DNA from: Calothrix sp. MO_192.B10
GTDB lineage: Bacteria; Cyanobacteriota; Cyanobacteriia; Cyanobacteriales; Nostocaceae
Direction of reading: 5' to 3'
Length of the DNA: 41,179 nt
Assembly (NCBI GenBank): GCA_030065055.1
Contig: JASJDS010000064.1
Location: 1 to 41,179 of the forward strand
The position numbers and the translations under genes are program-made. Below, piece by piece: positions 24,168 to 34,117 of this stretch. Every line of letters starts with the position of its first letter. Within the stretch, counting starts at the first letter, position 1. The notes beneath the pieces are model-generated. The model did no database searches, was not told where the DNA came from, and was given only the letters and a program-made list of their open reading frames with translations.

Positions 24168-26789
24168 ATGTCTCATTTTTATTTTGATACAGATAATAAC
24201 CAGTACAAGACTTTTGAATTACCGGGGGCAAAACCACATTACAATCCAGATCGTCCCGGACAAGTAGAACATATTTTTTTAGACCTCAGTTTGGATATCC
24301 CCAAACAGAGTTTACAAGGTACTTGTCACATTACCCTCACCCCTATATGTAATGGCATCGATCGCTTAAATTTAAATGCTGTTAACCTTGATATTGCCTC
24401 CATCAAAGTTGATGATGTGGAGCAGAAATTTGATTACGATGGATCAGAAGTATCGGTTAAATTAAATACTCAGACCCAAGTAAATAAACGGATAAATATG
24501 GCGATCGCCTATTCCGTAGAAAAGCCACAACGGGGGATCTACTTTATTCAACCCAATGAACACTATCCCCACAAACCAACTCAAGTCTGGACTCAAGGGG
24601 AGGATGAAGACTCCCGTTTCTGGTTCCCTTGCTTTGACTATCCCGGACAACTATCTACCAGCGAAATTCGCGTCCGTATCCCTAAATCCTTAATGGCAAT
24701 TTCCAATGGAGAATTAATTGGGACTGAGTCAAATGGGGATGATAAAATTTATCATTGGTCACAGCAGCAAGTTCATCCCACCTACTTAATGACCCTAGCA
24801 GTAGGGGATTTTGCAGAAATTAGGGATGAATGGAATGGTAAACCCGTTACTTACTATGTGGAAAAAGGGCGGGAGAAAGAAGCTCGATTGAGTATGGGTA
24901 AAACTCCCCGAATGATGGAGTTTCTCAGTCAAAAGTATGGCTATGGTTATGCCTATCCTAAATATGCCCAAGTATGTGTCGATGACTTTATCTTTGGTGG
25001 GATGGAAAATACTTCCACCACCCTGCTAACAGATAGATGTTTATTGGATGCCAAAGCAGCTTTAGATAATCGCAACACCGAAAGGTTAGTCGTACATGAA
25101 CTAGCACATCAATGGTTTGGAGACTTGCTGGTAATCAAGCATTGGTCCCATGCTTGGGTGAAAGAAGGTATGGCCACCTACTCCGAAGTGATGTGGGCAG
25201 AACAAGAGTATGGTACAGATGAAGCAGCATATTATCGCCTGCAAGATGCTCGTGGTTATTTGAGTGAAGATAGCGATCGCTATCGTCGTCCTATGGTAAC
25301 TCATATTTACCGGGAAGCGATCGAACTTTATGATAGCCACATTTACGAAAAAGGCGCTTGTGTTTATCATATGCTCCGCGCCGAGTTGGGAGAAGAATTG
25401 TTTTGGCAGGCGATACAAACTTTTGTCCAGACTCATGCCCATCAAAGCGTAGAAACCATAGATTTATTACGCGCCATCGAAACAGCAACTGGACGTAATC
25501 TTAACTTCCTGTTCGACCAATATGTGTACCGTGGGGGACACCCTGACTTTAAAGTGGCATACTCCTGGGATGGAGATAGTAATTTAGCCAAAGTAACAGT
25601 TACTCAAACCCAAGCTAAAGAAGGGAAAACTAGTAGCAGTAATTATTTATTCGATCTGAAAATACCCATTGCCTTCGGTTATACCCAATCAGACGAACCC
25701 CCACAGCTGAAAACTTTTACAGTACGGGTACATGAAAAGGAACAAAGCTTTTACTTCCCCCTGGAAGAGAAGCCCCAATTTGTCAGTTTCGATCACGGCA
25801 ACCATTTCCTGAAAACAGTTGCCCTAGAATATGCCATACCTGAATTAAAAGCTCAATTAGCATCAGCTCCCGACCCCCTTGCCCGCATTTATGCCGCAGA
25901 AGCATTAGGGAAAAAAGGCGGTTTAGAAGCCATCAAAGCACTATCAACAGCACTCACCAGTGAACCCTTCTGGGGTATCCGTGCTGAAGTCGCCAAGCAA
26001 CTAGCAAAAATCAAGTTAGATCAAACCTTTGATGCTTTAACACCTGGATTAAAAGATGGGGATGCTAGAGTTCGTCGTGCTGTGGTAGAAGCCTTGGCAA
26101 CCATTAAAACCAATGCCAGTTATAAAGCTTTAAAACCCATCGTTAAGTCAGGGGATGACAGCTATTATGTGGAAGCAGCAGCCTGTCGCGGGGTAGGGGA
26201 AATTGCTGCGGTTTCTACGGATAAACCCAAAGAAGAAAAGGTATTAAAACTACTGAAAACCGTATTGGCAGAAAAAGCAGGGTGGAATGAAGTAGTTCGT
26301 AGTGGTGCTATTGGCGGTTTAGCAGCCTTGAAAACCTCAGAACCAGCCCTCAACGTAATTTTGGAATATACCCAATTGGGCGTACCTCAATCCTTGCGTT
26401 TAGGAGCAATTCGTGCTTTAGGTAAAATTTCCGTCGGTCAAACTCCCACCAATTTAGAGCGTATTTTAGAGCGGTTAAAAGAACTTGCCAAAGAAACCTT
26501 CTTTTTAACCCAGGTAGCAGTGGTAACAGCCCTAGGACAAATGGAAACACCCAAAGCCTTGGGAATTTTGCAATCTTTAGCCAACCAATCCACTGATGGG
26601 CGGGTACGTCGCCGTGCCGAGGAAAAGATTGCCAAGGTGCAAAAAAATATCGGTACAGACAAAACTCTGCGCCAATTGCGAGAAGAATTGGATCAGCTCA
26701 AGCAAGAAAACCAAAAACTGCAAAGTCGCCTGGAGAGCTTGGAAGCACTCTCTAAGAAGGAGGGAAGGAGTGAAGGAGTGAAGGAGTGA
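24168..26789 (+). CDS. M1 family zinc aminopeptidase with C-terminal HEAT repeats
   Basis: An 873-residue aminopeptidase N-type enzyme that removes N-terminal residues from peptides in the cytoplasm. The substrate-anchoring motif appears as GGMEN (FIFGGMENTSTTLL). The zinc site is HELAH at 310-314 with the third ligand E333 in WVKEGMATYSE (HEXXH-x18-E). The beta-sandwich N-domain covers about 1-200. From about 560 the protein has HEAT-like repeats (ARIYAAEALGKKGGLEAIKA, ARVRRAVVEALATIK, LRLGAIRALGKIS). A coiled coil ends the chain (LRQLREELDQLKQENQKLQS). The last eleven residues (KKEGRSEGVKE) are encoded by an 8-bp tandem repeat, so the original stop codon was probably lost to the repeat. Confidence 0.93.
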   Translation: MSHFYFDTDNNQYKTFELPGAKPHYNPDRPGQVEHIFLDLSLDIPKQSLQGTCHITLTPICNGIDRLNLNAVNLDIASIKVDDVEQKFDYDGSEVSVKLNTQTQVNKRINMAIAYSVEKPQRGIYFIQPNEHYPHKPTQVWTQGEDEDSRFWFPCFDYPGQLSTSEIRVRIPKSLMAISNGELIGTESNGDDKIYHWSQQQVHPTYLMTLAVGDFAEIRDEWNGKPVTYYVEKGREKEARLSMGKTPRMMEFLSQKYGYGYAYPKYAQVCVDDFIFGGMENTSTTLLTDRCLLDAKAALDNRNTERLVVHELAHQWFGDLLVIKHWSHAWVKEGMATYSEVMWAEQEYGTDEAAYYRLQDARGYLSEDSDRYRRPMVTHIYREAIELYDSHIYEKGACVYHMLRAELGEELFWQAIQTFVQTHAHQSVETIDLLRAIETATGRNLNFLFDQYVYRGGHPDFKVAYSWDGDSNLAKVTVTQTQAKEGKTSSSNYLFDLKIPIAFGYTQSDEPPQLKTFTVRVHEKEQSFYFPLEEKPQFVSFDHGNHFLKTVALEYAIPELKAQLASAPDPLARIYAAEALGKKGGLEAIKALSTALTSEPFWGIRAEVAKQLAKIKLDQTFDALTPGLKDGDARVRRAVVEALATIKTNASYKALKPIVKSGDDSYYVEAAACRGVGEIAAVSTDKPKEEKVLKLLKTVLAEKAGWNEVVRSGAIGGLAALKTSEPALNVILEYTQLGVPQSLRLGAIRALGKISVGQTPTNLERILERLKELAKETFFLTQVAVVTALGQMETPKALGILQSLANQSTDGRVRRRAEEKIAKVQKNIGTDKTLRQLREELDQLKQENQKLQSRLESLEALSKKEGRSEGVKE

Positions 26790-26866
26790 GGGAGTGAAGG
26801 AGTGAAGGAGTGAAGGAGTGAAGGAGTGAAGGAGTGAAGGAGTGAAGGAGTGAAGGAGTGAAAGAA
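26756..26866 (+). repeat. 8-bp tandem repeat (GGAGTGAA)n
   Basis: About thirteen copies of an octamer, GGAGTGAA with GGAGGGAA and GGAGTGAG variants. It begins inside the aminopeptidase coding frame, supplies its stop codon, and continues past it. The same octamers are scattered at 15240-15320. Confidence 0.9.
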
Positions 26867-26880
26867 TTAAGCTATCAACC

Positions 26881-26950
26881 AACAACTAACAACCAACAAC
26901 TAACAACCAACAACCAACAACCAACAACCAACAACCAACAACTAACAACT
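26881..26950 (+). repeat. Heptameric tandem repeat (AACAACY)x10
   Basis: Ten perfect-length copies of AACAACC or AACAACT fill 70 bases. The last copy overlaps the stop codon (CTA on the plus strand, 26949-26951) of the convergent ABC ATPase gene. This is a classic STRR. Confidence 0.92.
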
Positions 26951-27695
26951 ACCACTCCAACTCAGCCGGTACTAGTTTATGCTCATTACTATGTATGCTG
27001 ACAATCTCACCACTCCTCATGGAAATTACTCGGTCAGCCATCGCAGAAATACCAGCATTATGGGTAATTACTGCCGTCGTAGTACCTAGTTCTTGGTTTA
27101 CCTGTGCTAGTGCTTCCAACACTAATTTTCCCGTTTGAAAATCAAGTGCCCCCGTGGGTTCGTCACACAATAAAACCTCTGGACGCTTGGCAATAGCCCT
27201 AGCGATCGCTACCCGTTGTTGTTCCCCACCAGACATTTGCGCCGGAAAATGATCCAAGCGATCGCCCAATTCCACTAGTTCTAAAGCCTGTTCTGGAGAC
27301 ATTGGTCTTCGGGCTATTTCTGTCACTAAAGCAACATTTTCCCTGGCAGTGAGACTGGGAATCAAATTATAAAACTGGAAAATAAAACCAACGCAGTCAC
27401 GGCGAAATCGAGTCAGTTGAGCATCGCTAGCATGGGTTAATTCGCGATCGTGAAAAAATACTTGACCGCTAGAAGGTACGTCCAATCCCCCCAGAATGTT
27501 CAAAAGAGTTGATTTACCACTCCCAGAAGGCCCCAGCAGAACTACAAACTCTCCTTCATAAAGTTCTAGATCCACTGACCGTAGAGCGCGAACTTCCACC
27601 TCTCCCATCTGGTAGACTTTCGTAATTCCATGTACGTGAAATATGACTTTTGACGATAATAGGCGATCGCTGTGTTGGTGCTGCTTTTTGAGCAT
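26949..27695 (-). CDS. ABC transporter ATP-binding protein, MacB/LolD/DevA type
   Basis: A 248-residue ATPase of the family that drives MacB-like and DevBCA-like exporters. Motifs are Walker [14 protein letters not shown]-loop in [12 protein letters not shown], signature [12 protein letters not shown], Walker [13 protein letters not shown] and H-loop ITHN. The N-terminal extension before [13 protein letters not shown] is about 15 residues. In most cyanobacteria such an ATPase is encoded beside an FtsX-domain permease and a membrane-fusion protein; neither is here, so it acts with partners encoded elsewhere or is an orphan. It converges on the aminopeptidase gene with only repeats between them. 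Confidence 0.9.
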   Translation of the reverse strand: MLKKQHQHSDRLLSSKVIFHVHGITKVYQMGEVEVRALRSVDLELYEGEFVVLLGPSGSGKSTLLNILGGLDVPSSGQVFFHDRELTHASDAQLTRFRRDCVGFIFQFYNLIPSLTARENVALVTEIARRPMSPEQALELVELGDRLDHFPAQMSGGEQQRVAIARAIAKRPEVLLCDEPTGALDFQTGKLVLEALAQVNQELGTTTAVITHNAGISAMADRVISMRSGEIVSIHSNEHKLVPAELEW

Positions 27696-29159
27696 TTGTC
27701 CGCTCCATTTTGCAGATGTTTATTTCAGGACAATCAAAAATCTCACTCCTTCCAGTGCCCTCTCATTTCCACTCCACGATATTTGAGTTGACAGTAATTT
27801 TTTATTTAAGTAAAATATATTACTTGTACTCACTAGTGTTAATACTGGGCTAAAAAAAACGCATTTTTTAAAGGGAACTCGTCAACGTGAAGGAAGAAGG
27901 AAGAAGGTTCTTATGTTTGGAAAAAGCTTGGACTCCTACCAAACTCCTTCCGTCGTAAACGGCGGGGCTTGTATCCATAAGTCAGAGGGGTTGAGCGGAG
28001 GGTTTTCCTTCTGCTCCCGGTGCCTCCAGCAGAAGCCTTCGGTCAACAAGAATACCTCAATATCAATAAAGCCCAAAATAATCCCATTAATGCCCGGTTA
28101 TTGACCGGAAAATAAATCAAACTTTCACTCGCGATTCTTCTGTTAATGCATTTATCAGGGTTTTTGTCAAGGGTAGTTTAGATGGGTTTGCCCTGTTCCC
28201 ATCATCCACATCATTCCTCTGTATATTCACCATAAAATATTGAAAGTTTATGAACTTATTGTAAAGGAGCAAAATACCATTTTTTGCTCATCAGCATCAA
28301 ATGAAACATAACTATACTTTGGCTGTGCAGTTATCATTTTGCCAATATATAACCATAATTCTGGTTTTTCAGTGGGTTTTACAACAACCAACTAACACAA
28401 AATGCAGCAGCTCAGATATACAGAATCACACGAACGGGAATACAGGGCGAATTAATAGTTTATAAAGAATTGGTAAAAATCATTTTTCTCTCAAAAGTTG
28501 TCAGCAATATTTATGCTACTGTGAAACTTCAGATATATAAATCATCAGATTGCTCCTGAAGGTTTATTAATCTATTTAAAGGGAATTCTACTCTTGGAGT
28601 TAAATTACTGCAATTACACTTGTTTTACTTGTAAGTAACAAAGTATTAAATTAACAGATGTAATTGAAGTCATTTCTCCTCTGAAGTTTGTATCTCATCA
28701 GACAAAATTTTATCTCCAAGGGAATTCTAGTCTTAACTTCATAAGCGGTGGTCTTTGGCAATGGGAGGATAAGGAATGGTCATGCAAATAGTATGTAAGA
28801 GATATTTACAGCTAAATATTGTCCAAAAAGTATATTTTTTGCTGGCAGCATATCCTGAGAACAGGATGGTGCATTATTAAATAATTCTTTTATGGCTGAA
28901 ATAGCTAGCAGAAAAGCTGCTGTATAGAATGACTCGGGCTAAGTAATATAAACCTATGAGTTTTACTGTACTGTTTGGCAAATATATCGACATTTTATTT
29001 CTTGACGAATAATTTAATGAAATTGCAAAGTTTGTATGAAGATAATATGAAATTGAATGTCAAGAAATTATCGATGAATATCAAATATTTATAAAAGCTT
29101 AAAAAATATTTGATTGGGGAAAATGGCGATAACATTTTTGCAGTATAAATCCTTCCAGA
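27696..29159. other. 1.46-kb gene-poor region before the exopolysaccharide locus
   Basis: Only an IS200/IS605-like remnant (about 27935-28060) and AT-rich DNA are seen. Two direct copies of AAGGGAATTCTASTCTT lie at 28579-28595 and 28718-28734, and a weak third relationship may exist around 28480-28510. The leader of the sugar locus is presumably here. Small frames in this region have no protein-like composition. Confidence 0.45.
27935..28060 (-). mobile_element. Possible IS200/IS605-type end with tnpB remnant
   Basis: Read on the minus strand, a stretch encoding VDRRLLLEAPGAEGKPSAQP ends in a stop and is followed by AAGCCCCGCCGTTTACGACG and GAAGGAGT. The latter is a hairpin (CCGCCGTTTACGACGG-type) placed as in IS200/IS605 right ends. 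The protein part is too short and diverged to be sure. Confidence 0.35.
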
Positions 29160-30386
29160 ATGTATGAAATGAAAAAACCAATTCTGACTATTTTTTACCA
29201 ATACAATCCCTGGAATAAGACTATCGGAGGGATTCAGACCCTAATCAACATTTTCATCAAATATGCACCCCAAGAATTTGCATTGCGTTTGGTAGGAACA
29301 GGAGATCCTGACAAAGACAGAATTGGTACATGGCAAATTGGGGAATTTGCAGGCCAAGAGATAGAATTTTTTCCTCTGTTGGCATTAAAGGATGATAATG
29401 TCAGAAGGTTGATTCCTACGACCATCAAGTACACCGCCGCATTGAGAAAGCATTGTTTTGCGTCAGACTTCATGCACTTTCATCGGCTAGAGCCGACTTT
29501 GGTGACTCGTCATTGGCAGGGAGAGAAAACTCTGTTCATTCATAATGACATCCAAACACAGATGAAAACTGTAGGAGATAAGAACGCGATTTTATGGCGT
29601 AGATTTCCGGGTGCATATTTTGCCTTAGAGAAGAGTCTAGTGGGGCAATTTAACCAGATACTTTCCTGCAATACAGATGCAGCAGAAATGTACCGAAGGC
29701 GTTACCCCAGTATTGCCAATCGCATCGCTTATATCAAAAACTCATTTGACAATCAGATTTTTTATCCCTTGGACAGAGAGAAAACAGAGGCTGAAAAATA
29801 TCAGTTAACCAAGGAGCTGGGTGTAGATGAGCAAACCCGCTTTATTCTGTTTGCGGGTAGATTGCATCCACAGAAAGATCCTTTGCTGTTAGTAAATGCA
29901 TTAGCAGCCATGCAAGAGCCATCAGTCCATCTGTTGATTGCAGGAGATGGGGAATTAGCATCGCCATTGGCAGCAGAAATTAGTCGATTGGGTATAGACA
30001 AGCAAGTAACCATGCTTGGTGCTTTAGCACCTGAGAAAGTAGCCAAGCTACATCGAGTTTCCCATGCATTTGTGCTGAGTAGTGCTTACGAAGGGTTACC
30101 TCTAGTGGTATTGGAAGCATTAGCCTGTGGAACTCCTGTAGTCACCACTAGATGTGGGGAAACGCCGAAATTACTGACTTCTGATAGCGGCGTAGTTTGT
30201 GACGAACGCACCCCAGATGCCATCGCCGATGCTCTCAAAAGAGTCGTGCTGCATCCAGAAAATTATCCTCAGGAATCTTGCATCCGCACCGCACAACCCT
30301 ATGCCGCCCGTACTGTTGTCAAGGATGTATATAGTGATATGTTCGCTCGGTGGCAGCAGCAATATCAACCAGCAGTTTTAGTGTAA
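29160..30386 (+). CDS. GT4 family glycosyltransferase
   Basis: A 408-residue GT-B fold retaining glycosyltransferase. The N-domain has NKTIGGIQTLINIFIKYAPQ (glycine-rich loop). The C-domain has ILFAGRLHPQKDPLLLVNAL and the nucleotide-sugar motif EGLPLVVLEALACGTPVV, an E-x7-E pair. It would transfer a sugar from a nucleotide donor to the growing repeat unit at the inner membrane. ATG 29160 is used; ATG 29169 is equally plausible. It is the first gene of the exopolysaccharide locus, with a 200-base gap to the next glycosyltransferase. Confidence 0.9.
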   Translation: MYEMKKPILTIFYQYNPWNKTIGGIQTLINIFIKYAPQEFALRLVGTGDPDKDRIGTWQIGEFAGQEIEFFPLLALKDDNVRRLIPTTIKYTAALRKHCFASDFMHFHRLEPTLVTRHWQGEKTLFIHNDIQTQMKTVGDKNAILWRRFPGAYFALEKSLVGQFNQILSCNTDAAEMYRRRYPSIANRIAYIKNSFDNQIFYPLDREKTEAEKYQLTKELGVDEQTRFILFAGRLHPQKDPLLLVNALAAMQEPSVHLLIAGDGELASPLAAEISRLGIDKQVTMLGALAPEKVAKLHRVSHAFVLSSAYEGLPLVVLEALACGTPVVTTRCGETPKLLTSDSGVVCDERTPDAIADALKRVVLHPENYPQESCIRTAQPYAARTVVKDVYSDMFARWQQQYQPAVLV

Positions 30387-30587
30387 AAATCATCAATTTT
30401 TGGGAGTGAGGAGAGCTAATGACTGTCAGTTTAAACGTAAATTTCAACTCTAAACCAGAATTTATTTTCAGTAACGTCTAAAAAAATACTTTTTGTAACT
30501 AAAGCCCTAAGTATTTTTCTCAGTCTAAAACTGAAATAATTTTATGTATATTTGACAACAATTATCTAGGAGCATAAAGTAATTACT

Positions 30588-31784
30588 ATGAAAATAGCTG
30601 TAATTGGTGCCAAGGGTCTACCTCCAAAGCAGGGAGGTATTGAGCATTACTGTGCAGAATTGTATCCACGGATCGTGGCAAAAGGTCACACAGTTGATTT
30701 ATTCGCCCGTTGTTCTTATACAGAATTTGGGTGGCTAGAGAATTATGATTATCAGGGTGTCAATGTTATTTCTTTACCAGGTTGGGAAGCCAAAGGGGTA
30801 GACGCTTTCATGACTTCAGCCCTAGGAGCGATCGCAGCTAGTGGTAAAAAATATGACATTATTCACTTCCATGCCCTAGGACCATCTCTATTTACTTATT
30901 TGCCCAGAATTGCAACATCAGCAAAAGTGGTAGTCACATGCCAAGGATTAGACTGGCAACGGGCAAAGTGGGGAGGTTTTTCCACCCGTTTGATTCAAAT
31001 GGGAGAGAAGGCAGCAGTACGTTGTGCCCATGGTATGGTTGTGGTGTCAGAAGCATTACATCACTACTTTTTAAAGACCTACAATCGTAAGACAGTCTAT
31101 ATTCCCAATGCACCAGCCCAGTATGGTAATTCCGACTCGCAATTTAATTATGGAAAATCTTTGGGTTTAAAACAGGGACGTTATCTGATATTTTTAGGTA
31201 GGTTAGTACCAGAAAAACGTCCTGACTTACTGGTAGAAGCGTTTAGTGCCCTCAAACCAGAAGGATGGAAATTAGTACTGGCAGGTGGAGTCAGCGATAC
31301 TAAGTCGTTTACTTCCGAACTACTCGAAAAAGTAGCAAATAATCCCGATGTTATTTTTGCGGGAGAATTGCGGGGTGCTCGTCTGTGGGAAATTGTTCGG
31401 GGTGCTGGTTTATTCGTCTTACCTTCCGATCTAGAAGGATTACCTTTAGCGATGCTGGAAGCAATGCAAGAAGGTATACCTGTATTAGCAAGTGATATCC
31501 CACCCCATCAGCAATTGATTAATGGCGGGAAGGGAGTGCTGTTTGAAGCAGGGAACCTAGAATCTTGTATGACTTCTATGAATTGGGCTATCAACCATCC
31601 CCAAGAACTGGCTTTAATGGCCCAGAAAGCAAAAAGGTACGTAGAGTTAAACTATAGCTGGGATCAAATTACATCTGAAAATTTGAAATTATATAATAGT
31701 CTTTTGAATTACCCACAAAAAATTGATTTGACTGAAACTAGCTCTTCCACAGGTGGACTGGCTGGAGTTTTCAGTAAAAAATAA
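30588..31784 (+). CDS. GT4 family glycosyltransferase
   Basis: A 398-residue GT-B glycosyltransferase. It opens KIAVIGAKGLPPKQGGIEHY, the loop typical of the rhamnosyl/mannosyl-type GT4 group, and has FLGRLVPEKRPDLLVEAFSA and the E-x7-E motif EGLPLAMLEAMQEGIPVLA in the C-domain. An AGGAG (about 30570) precedes ATG 30588. The donor cannot be told from sequence alone. It follows the first GT4 and precedes the tyrosine autokinase gene. Confidence 0.9.
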   Translation: MKIAVIGAKGLPPKQGGIEHYCAELYPRIVAKGHTVDLFARCSYTEFGWLENYDYQGVNVISLPGWEAKGVDAFMTSALGAIAASGKKYDIIHFHALGPSLFTYLPRIATSAKVVVTCQGLDWQRAKWGGFSTRLIQMGEKAAVRCAHGMVVVSEALHHYFLKTYNRKTVYIPNAPAQYGNSDSQFNYGKSLGLKQGRYLIFLGRLVPEKRPDLLVEAFSALKPEGWKLVLAGGVSDTKSFTSELLEKVANNPDVIFAGELRGARLWEIVRGAGLFVLPSDLEGLPLAMLEAMQEGIPVLASDIPPHQQLINGGKGVLFEAGNLESCMTSMNWAINHPQELALMAQKAKRYVELNYSWDQITSENLKLYNSLLNYPQKIDLTETSSSTGGLAGVFSKK

Positions 31785-31930
31785 ACCTGATCAGTCAAAA
31801 ACCTTTACAGTAAGCCCAATGCAAACGATGTCATCCATAGGAAGGTAATGCAGACAGAAATAGACATTATTGACATGATTAATGATTTAGGCTGTATTTA
31901 CTTTCTGAAAAAAACTAGAGTAAGTTGACG

Positions 31931-34102
31931 ATGGAAAAAGGCATTTCATCCCTACCAATAGTCCTGCAACGGCGTGCTTTGCCCGCTGTAGCAACATTCT
32001 CCGCTGTTATAGCTGGAGCGGTTGCTTATCTGATGGTCGCCCCTAGAATGTATGAGACATCTACGCGACTGATGCTTGATAACAAACTAGTGAGCATTTC
32101 CCAATTCGGTCGAGACTTAACCCAAGTACCTCGGCAGTTTGGCGGTCCCGATCCGGTGTCTGACCAAGCAGAATTAGCGAAGTCCCAGCCAGTTTTAGAG
32201 CGAGCGATCGCCATAGCTGTGCCAAATTCCAACCAACTGACAGTTGATGCACTCAGTGAAGCCTTAAATCGGGATTTAAAAGTCAAAAATATACCAACTA
32301 CTAACATTCTCGAATTGAGGTATGCGAACGAAGATGCTAATTTAGCTGCCAAAATGTTGAATGCAGTTGCCCAAGCAATGCTTGAGGAAAACATCAAGAA
32401 CATTAAATCAGAAGCGAGAAAAGTGCGGGAATTTTTAGAAAAAACTGAGGTTCCCAAAGCTCGTACACGCTGGCGATTAGCATCAGCAGCGGAAAACAGA
32501 TATAGACAAAAGAGCGGAATTATCTCTTTTGACGAGCAAAGCCGCAGCATGGTAGAAAGTTTAGCCACCTTGGAAGGGCAGGAACGTACCCTGACAACCC
32601 AACTCCAAGAAGTGCGATCGCGCGAAGCATCCCTGCGAAAAATTACTCAGGCAGGAAACCTCAATACTGCCTATGCTAAGGTGCGTAGCGGTCAAGATGA
32701 AGAATTAAGGCAGTTAAGGACAAGATTAGCAGAAATAGACCAAAGAATAATTGCCGCTCGAGTGAGCTTGACAGATGATCATCCCACTGTCAGGAATCTA
32801 ATTCAAGAACGGGATGGGATTAGGTCTTTATACCAACAGGAACTTAATAGCATTGCCCCAGGAACTCAAAATGCTCCTGCAAAGGATATAGCTGGCGACC
32901 AAATCAGTCAACAACTCACTTCTCAACTTGTAAATACAGAAGTTGAGCGGGTAGCCTTGGAAAACAGACTCAGAGCTGTGCAGATTGAACGAGGTAATCT
33001 GCAAACTCGCCTGACTCAACTACCAGTTAAGCTACAACCTTTAACTAAACTAATTCGAGAACGAGAAGAAGCGGCTCAATCGTTAAAAACACTACAGCGT
33101 ACCCTAGAAGAAGCACGGATTGCTGAAGCCCAAAAAGTAGAAAACCTGAGAATTATAGGCAAAGCAAAAGCACCACTATTGCCAACATCACCCATACCAG
33201 CTGTGGTGTTGGTTCTAGCTGCAACCTTTGGCACTGTGCTGGCGACTGGTGTAGTCCTATTATTAGAAGTAATGGATAATACACTAAGGGATCCATTAGA
33301 GGCTGAAGAACTAGTAAAATTACCATTACTAGGAGTATTGCCCCGTTTACCAAAATCAGCCCTACTGCTCAAACCCGCTGAGAGGTTTCTAGATCAAGTG
33401 GGGTTTGTGGAGCCTTACCGGATGCTGTTTAAGAACCTAGAATTTCGCAGCCCAGAGAAATTAAAGCTGATTGTGGTTAGCAGTACCATTTCTGGTGAAG
33501 GGAAATCAGTTGTTGCTTCTCACCTAGCTGCAACTTCTGCCATGTTATCTCGAAAGACACTACTCATAGATGCTGATTTGCGCCGTCCCGTACAACACAA
33601 CCTCTTTCAAATGGTTCCAGACACGGGAGTTACGGATGTACTTCACGGTGAAAAAACTTTGCAGTCAGCCGTACAGCCTACAGCAGTAGAGAATTTATTT
33701 ATACTGCCATGTGGTAAATTATACGGTAGACCATCCCAAATGCTAGAGTCAGAAGCCATGCGATCGCTATTGAGAGAAGCTCAAAATCATTATGATTGCG
33801 TGATTGTAGATACTTCTCCTTTAGGTGCTTGTGCTGATGCTGCCACATTGGGACAACAGAGTGATGGGGTAGTTATGGTTACCCGTCCCAGCTTTACTAT
33901 CAAAGAAGCATTGCAAAGAACAGTATCAGAACTGAATAAGAACAGAATCCCAATCTTGGGAATAGCGGTGAATGGAATCACCGGATTGACTGAAAGATAT
34001 TACCGTTATCCAGTGAAGGGCTATCAACCAGTCTTAGAAAAACCACTTAAGCGTTTGGTTGCATCTACTACTACTGAATCTAGGGTTGAAACTTCAGATT
34101 AA
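31931..34102 (+). CDS. Polysaccharide biosynthesis tyrosine autokinase (Wzc-like)
   Basis: A 723-residue membrane kinase from ATG 31931 (TTG 31925 is an alternative two codons earlier). It has a Wzz-type chain-length domain with a first membrane segment (PAVATFSAVIAGAVAYLMV), long periplasmic coiled coils (about 170-400), a second membrane segment (VVLVLAATFGTVLATGVVLL), and a cytoplasmic BY-kinase domain. Walker A is in SSTISGEGKSVVASHLA near residue 522, Walker A' in LLIDADLRRP, and Walker B in CVIVDTSPL. A short tyrosine cluster (ERYYRYPVKGYQ) near the C-terminus is the likely autophosphorylation tail. It would control polymer length and export with an outer-membrane exporter not present here. 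Confidence 0.93.
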   Translation: MEKGISSLPIVLQRRALPAVATFSAVIAGAVAYLMVAPRMYETSTRLMLDNKLVSISQFGRDLTQVPRQFGGPDPVSDQAELAKSQPVLERAIAIAVPNSNQLTVDALSEALNRDLKVKNIPTTNILELRYANEDANLAAKMLNAVAQAMLEENIKNIKSEARKVREFLEKTEVPKARTRWRLASAAENRYRQKSGIISFDEQSRSMVESLATLEGQERTLTTQLQEVRSREASLRKITQAGNLNTAYAKVRSGQDEELRQLRTRLAEIDQRIIAARVSLTDDHPTVRNLIQERDGIRSLYQQELNSIAPGTQNAPAKDIAGDQISQQLTSQLVNTEVERVALENRLRAVQIERGNLQTRLTQLPVKLQPLTKLIREREEAAQSLKTLQRTLEEARIAEAQKVENLRIIGKAKAPLLPTSPIPAVVLVLAATFGTVLATGVVLLLEVMDNTLRDPLEAEELVKLPLLGVLPRLPKSALLLKPAERFLDQVGFVEPYRMLFKNLEFRSPEKLKLIVVSSTISGEGKSVVASHLAATSAMLSRKTLLIDADLRRPVQHNLFQMVPDTGVTDVLHGEKTLQSAVQPTAVENLFILPCGKLYGRPSQMLESEAMRSLLREAQNHYDCVIVDTSPLGACADAATLGQQSDGVVMVTRPSFTIKEALQRTVSELNKNRIPILGIAVNGITGLTERYYRYPVKGYQPVLEKPLKRLVASTTTESRVETSD

Positions 34103-34117
34103 TGATTTGAGATATCG

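Noticed and set aside
27913-28104. 63-residue plus-strand frame
   Set aside because: Covers an IS200/IS605-like end; no homology or ribosome site.
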